A DNA stretch of 5,381 nucleotides, from the NCBI GenBank assembly GCA_902496595.1, contig CABVBV010000143.1, forward strand, positions 1-5,381, given 5' to 3'. The number at the start of each line of letters is the position of its first letter. The first letter of the stretch is position 1. Below are positions 5,318 to 5,381 of this stretch, one piece after another. The notes below the pieces were generated by a model. The model searched no databases, had not been told where the DNA came from, and saw nothing but the letters and a program-made list of their open reading frames with translations. Position numbers and translations under genes: made by a program. Source of the DNA: an uncultured Eubacteriales bacterium. GTDB taxonomy: Bacteria; Bacillota; Clostridia; Oscillospirales; Oscillospiraceae.

Positions 5318-5381
5318 GCTGTTCATATACATACTTTTTCCCTCCTGATTGGTCACGCTTTCAGGAAACTCCTCTCACCCC

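Noticed and set aside
5343..5366. Inverted repeat tcctga/tcagga near the right edge
   Set aside because: A 6-bp stem with a 12-nt loop and no adjacent T-run on either strand; could easily be chance.
5251..5381. Lipoprotein continuing in another frame (frameshifted longer gene)
   Set aside because: That frame is open to the edge, but its translation (KRTGQRSKQHGVENAAH...) shows no domain or lipoprotein-like linker, and no slippery run is seen; kept only as an alternative.

Overview
The window looks like part of a GC-rich bacterial chromosome. It carries a tightly packed, single-strand run of genes, all on the plus strand. The conserved order ileS, lspA, RluD-type pseudouridine synthase, the two-subunit iron-sulfur fumarase, the small malic enzyme and a Gram-positive-style short lipoprotein signal peptide together suggest a high-GC anaerobic Firmicute, most likely Clostridia (Oscillospirales-like). 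That placement is inference from gene content and style; no taxonomic marker was compared. Codon use is GC-rich at third positions but keeps many ATA (Ile) and AGG (Arg) codons.

Layout. 1-624 is the C-terminal part of isoleucyl-tRNA synthetase, cut by the left edge. 662-1567 is signal peptidase II (lspA), whose normal four-helix core is followed by an unusual tail of about 148 residues. 1564-2484 is an RluD-type 23S rRNA pseudouridine synthase overlapping lspA by 4 nt. 2501-3670 is a malic enzyme. 3667-4503 and 4503-5063 are the alpha and beta subunits of a class I [4Fe-4S] fumarate hydratase, coupled to the malic enzyme and to each other by 4-nt and 1-nt overlaps. 5064-5173 is an AT-richer spacer with a direct repeat. 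5174-5317 is a 47-residue predicted lipoprotein. 5318-5381 is a further AT-richer stretch where I identify no plus-strand gene or clear terminator.

How the genes work together. The first three are housekeeping genes for tRNA charging, lipoprotein maturation and rRNA modification. The next three form a short pathway: fumarase interconverts fumarate and L-malate, and malic enzyme decarboxylates malate to pyruvate, yielding reduced nicotinamide cofactor (or runs in reverse). Spacings from 625 to 5063 are short or negative, so the six genes could be one transcript. The lipoprotein is preceded by the only sizeable gap and is probably separately controlled; like any lipoprotein, it would be a substrate of LspA.

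Most of the window is ordinary. The parts most worth a second look are the disordered LspA tail with its C-terminal helix-like motif, the tiny lipoprotein with a repeat in its leader, and a strong ribosome-binding site with a start codon on the minus strand near the right edge.
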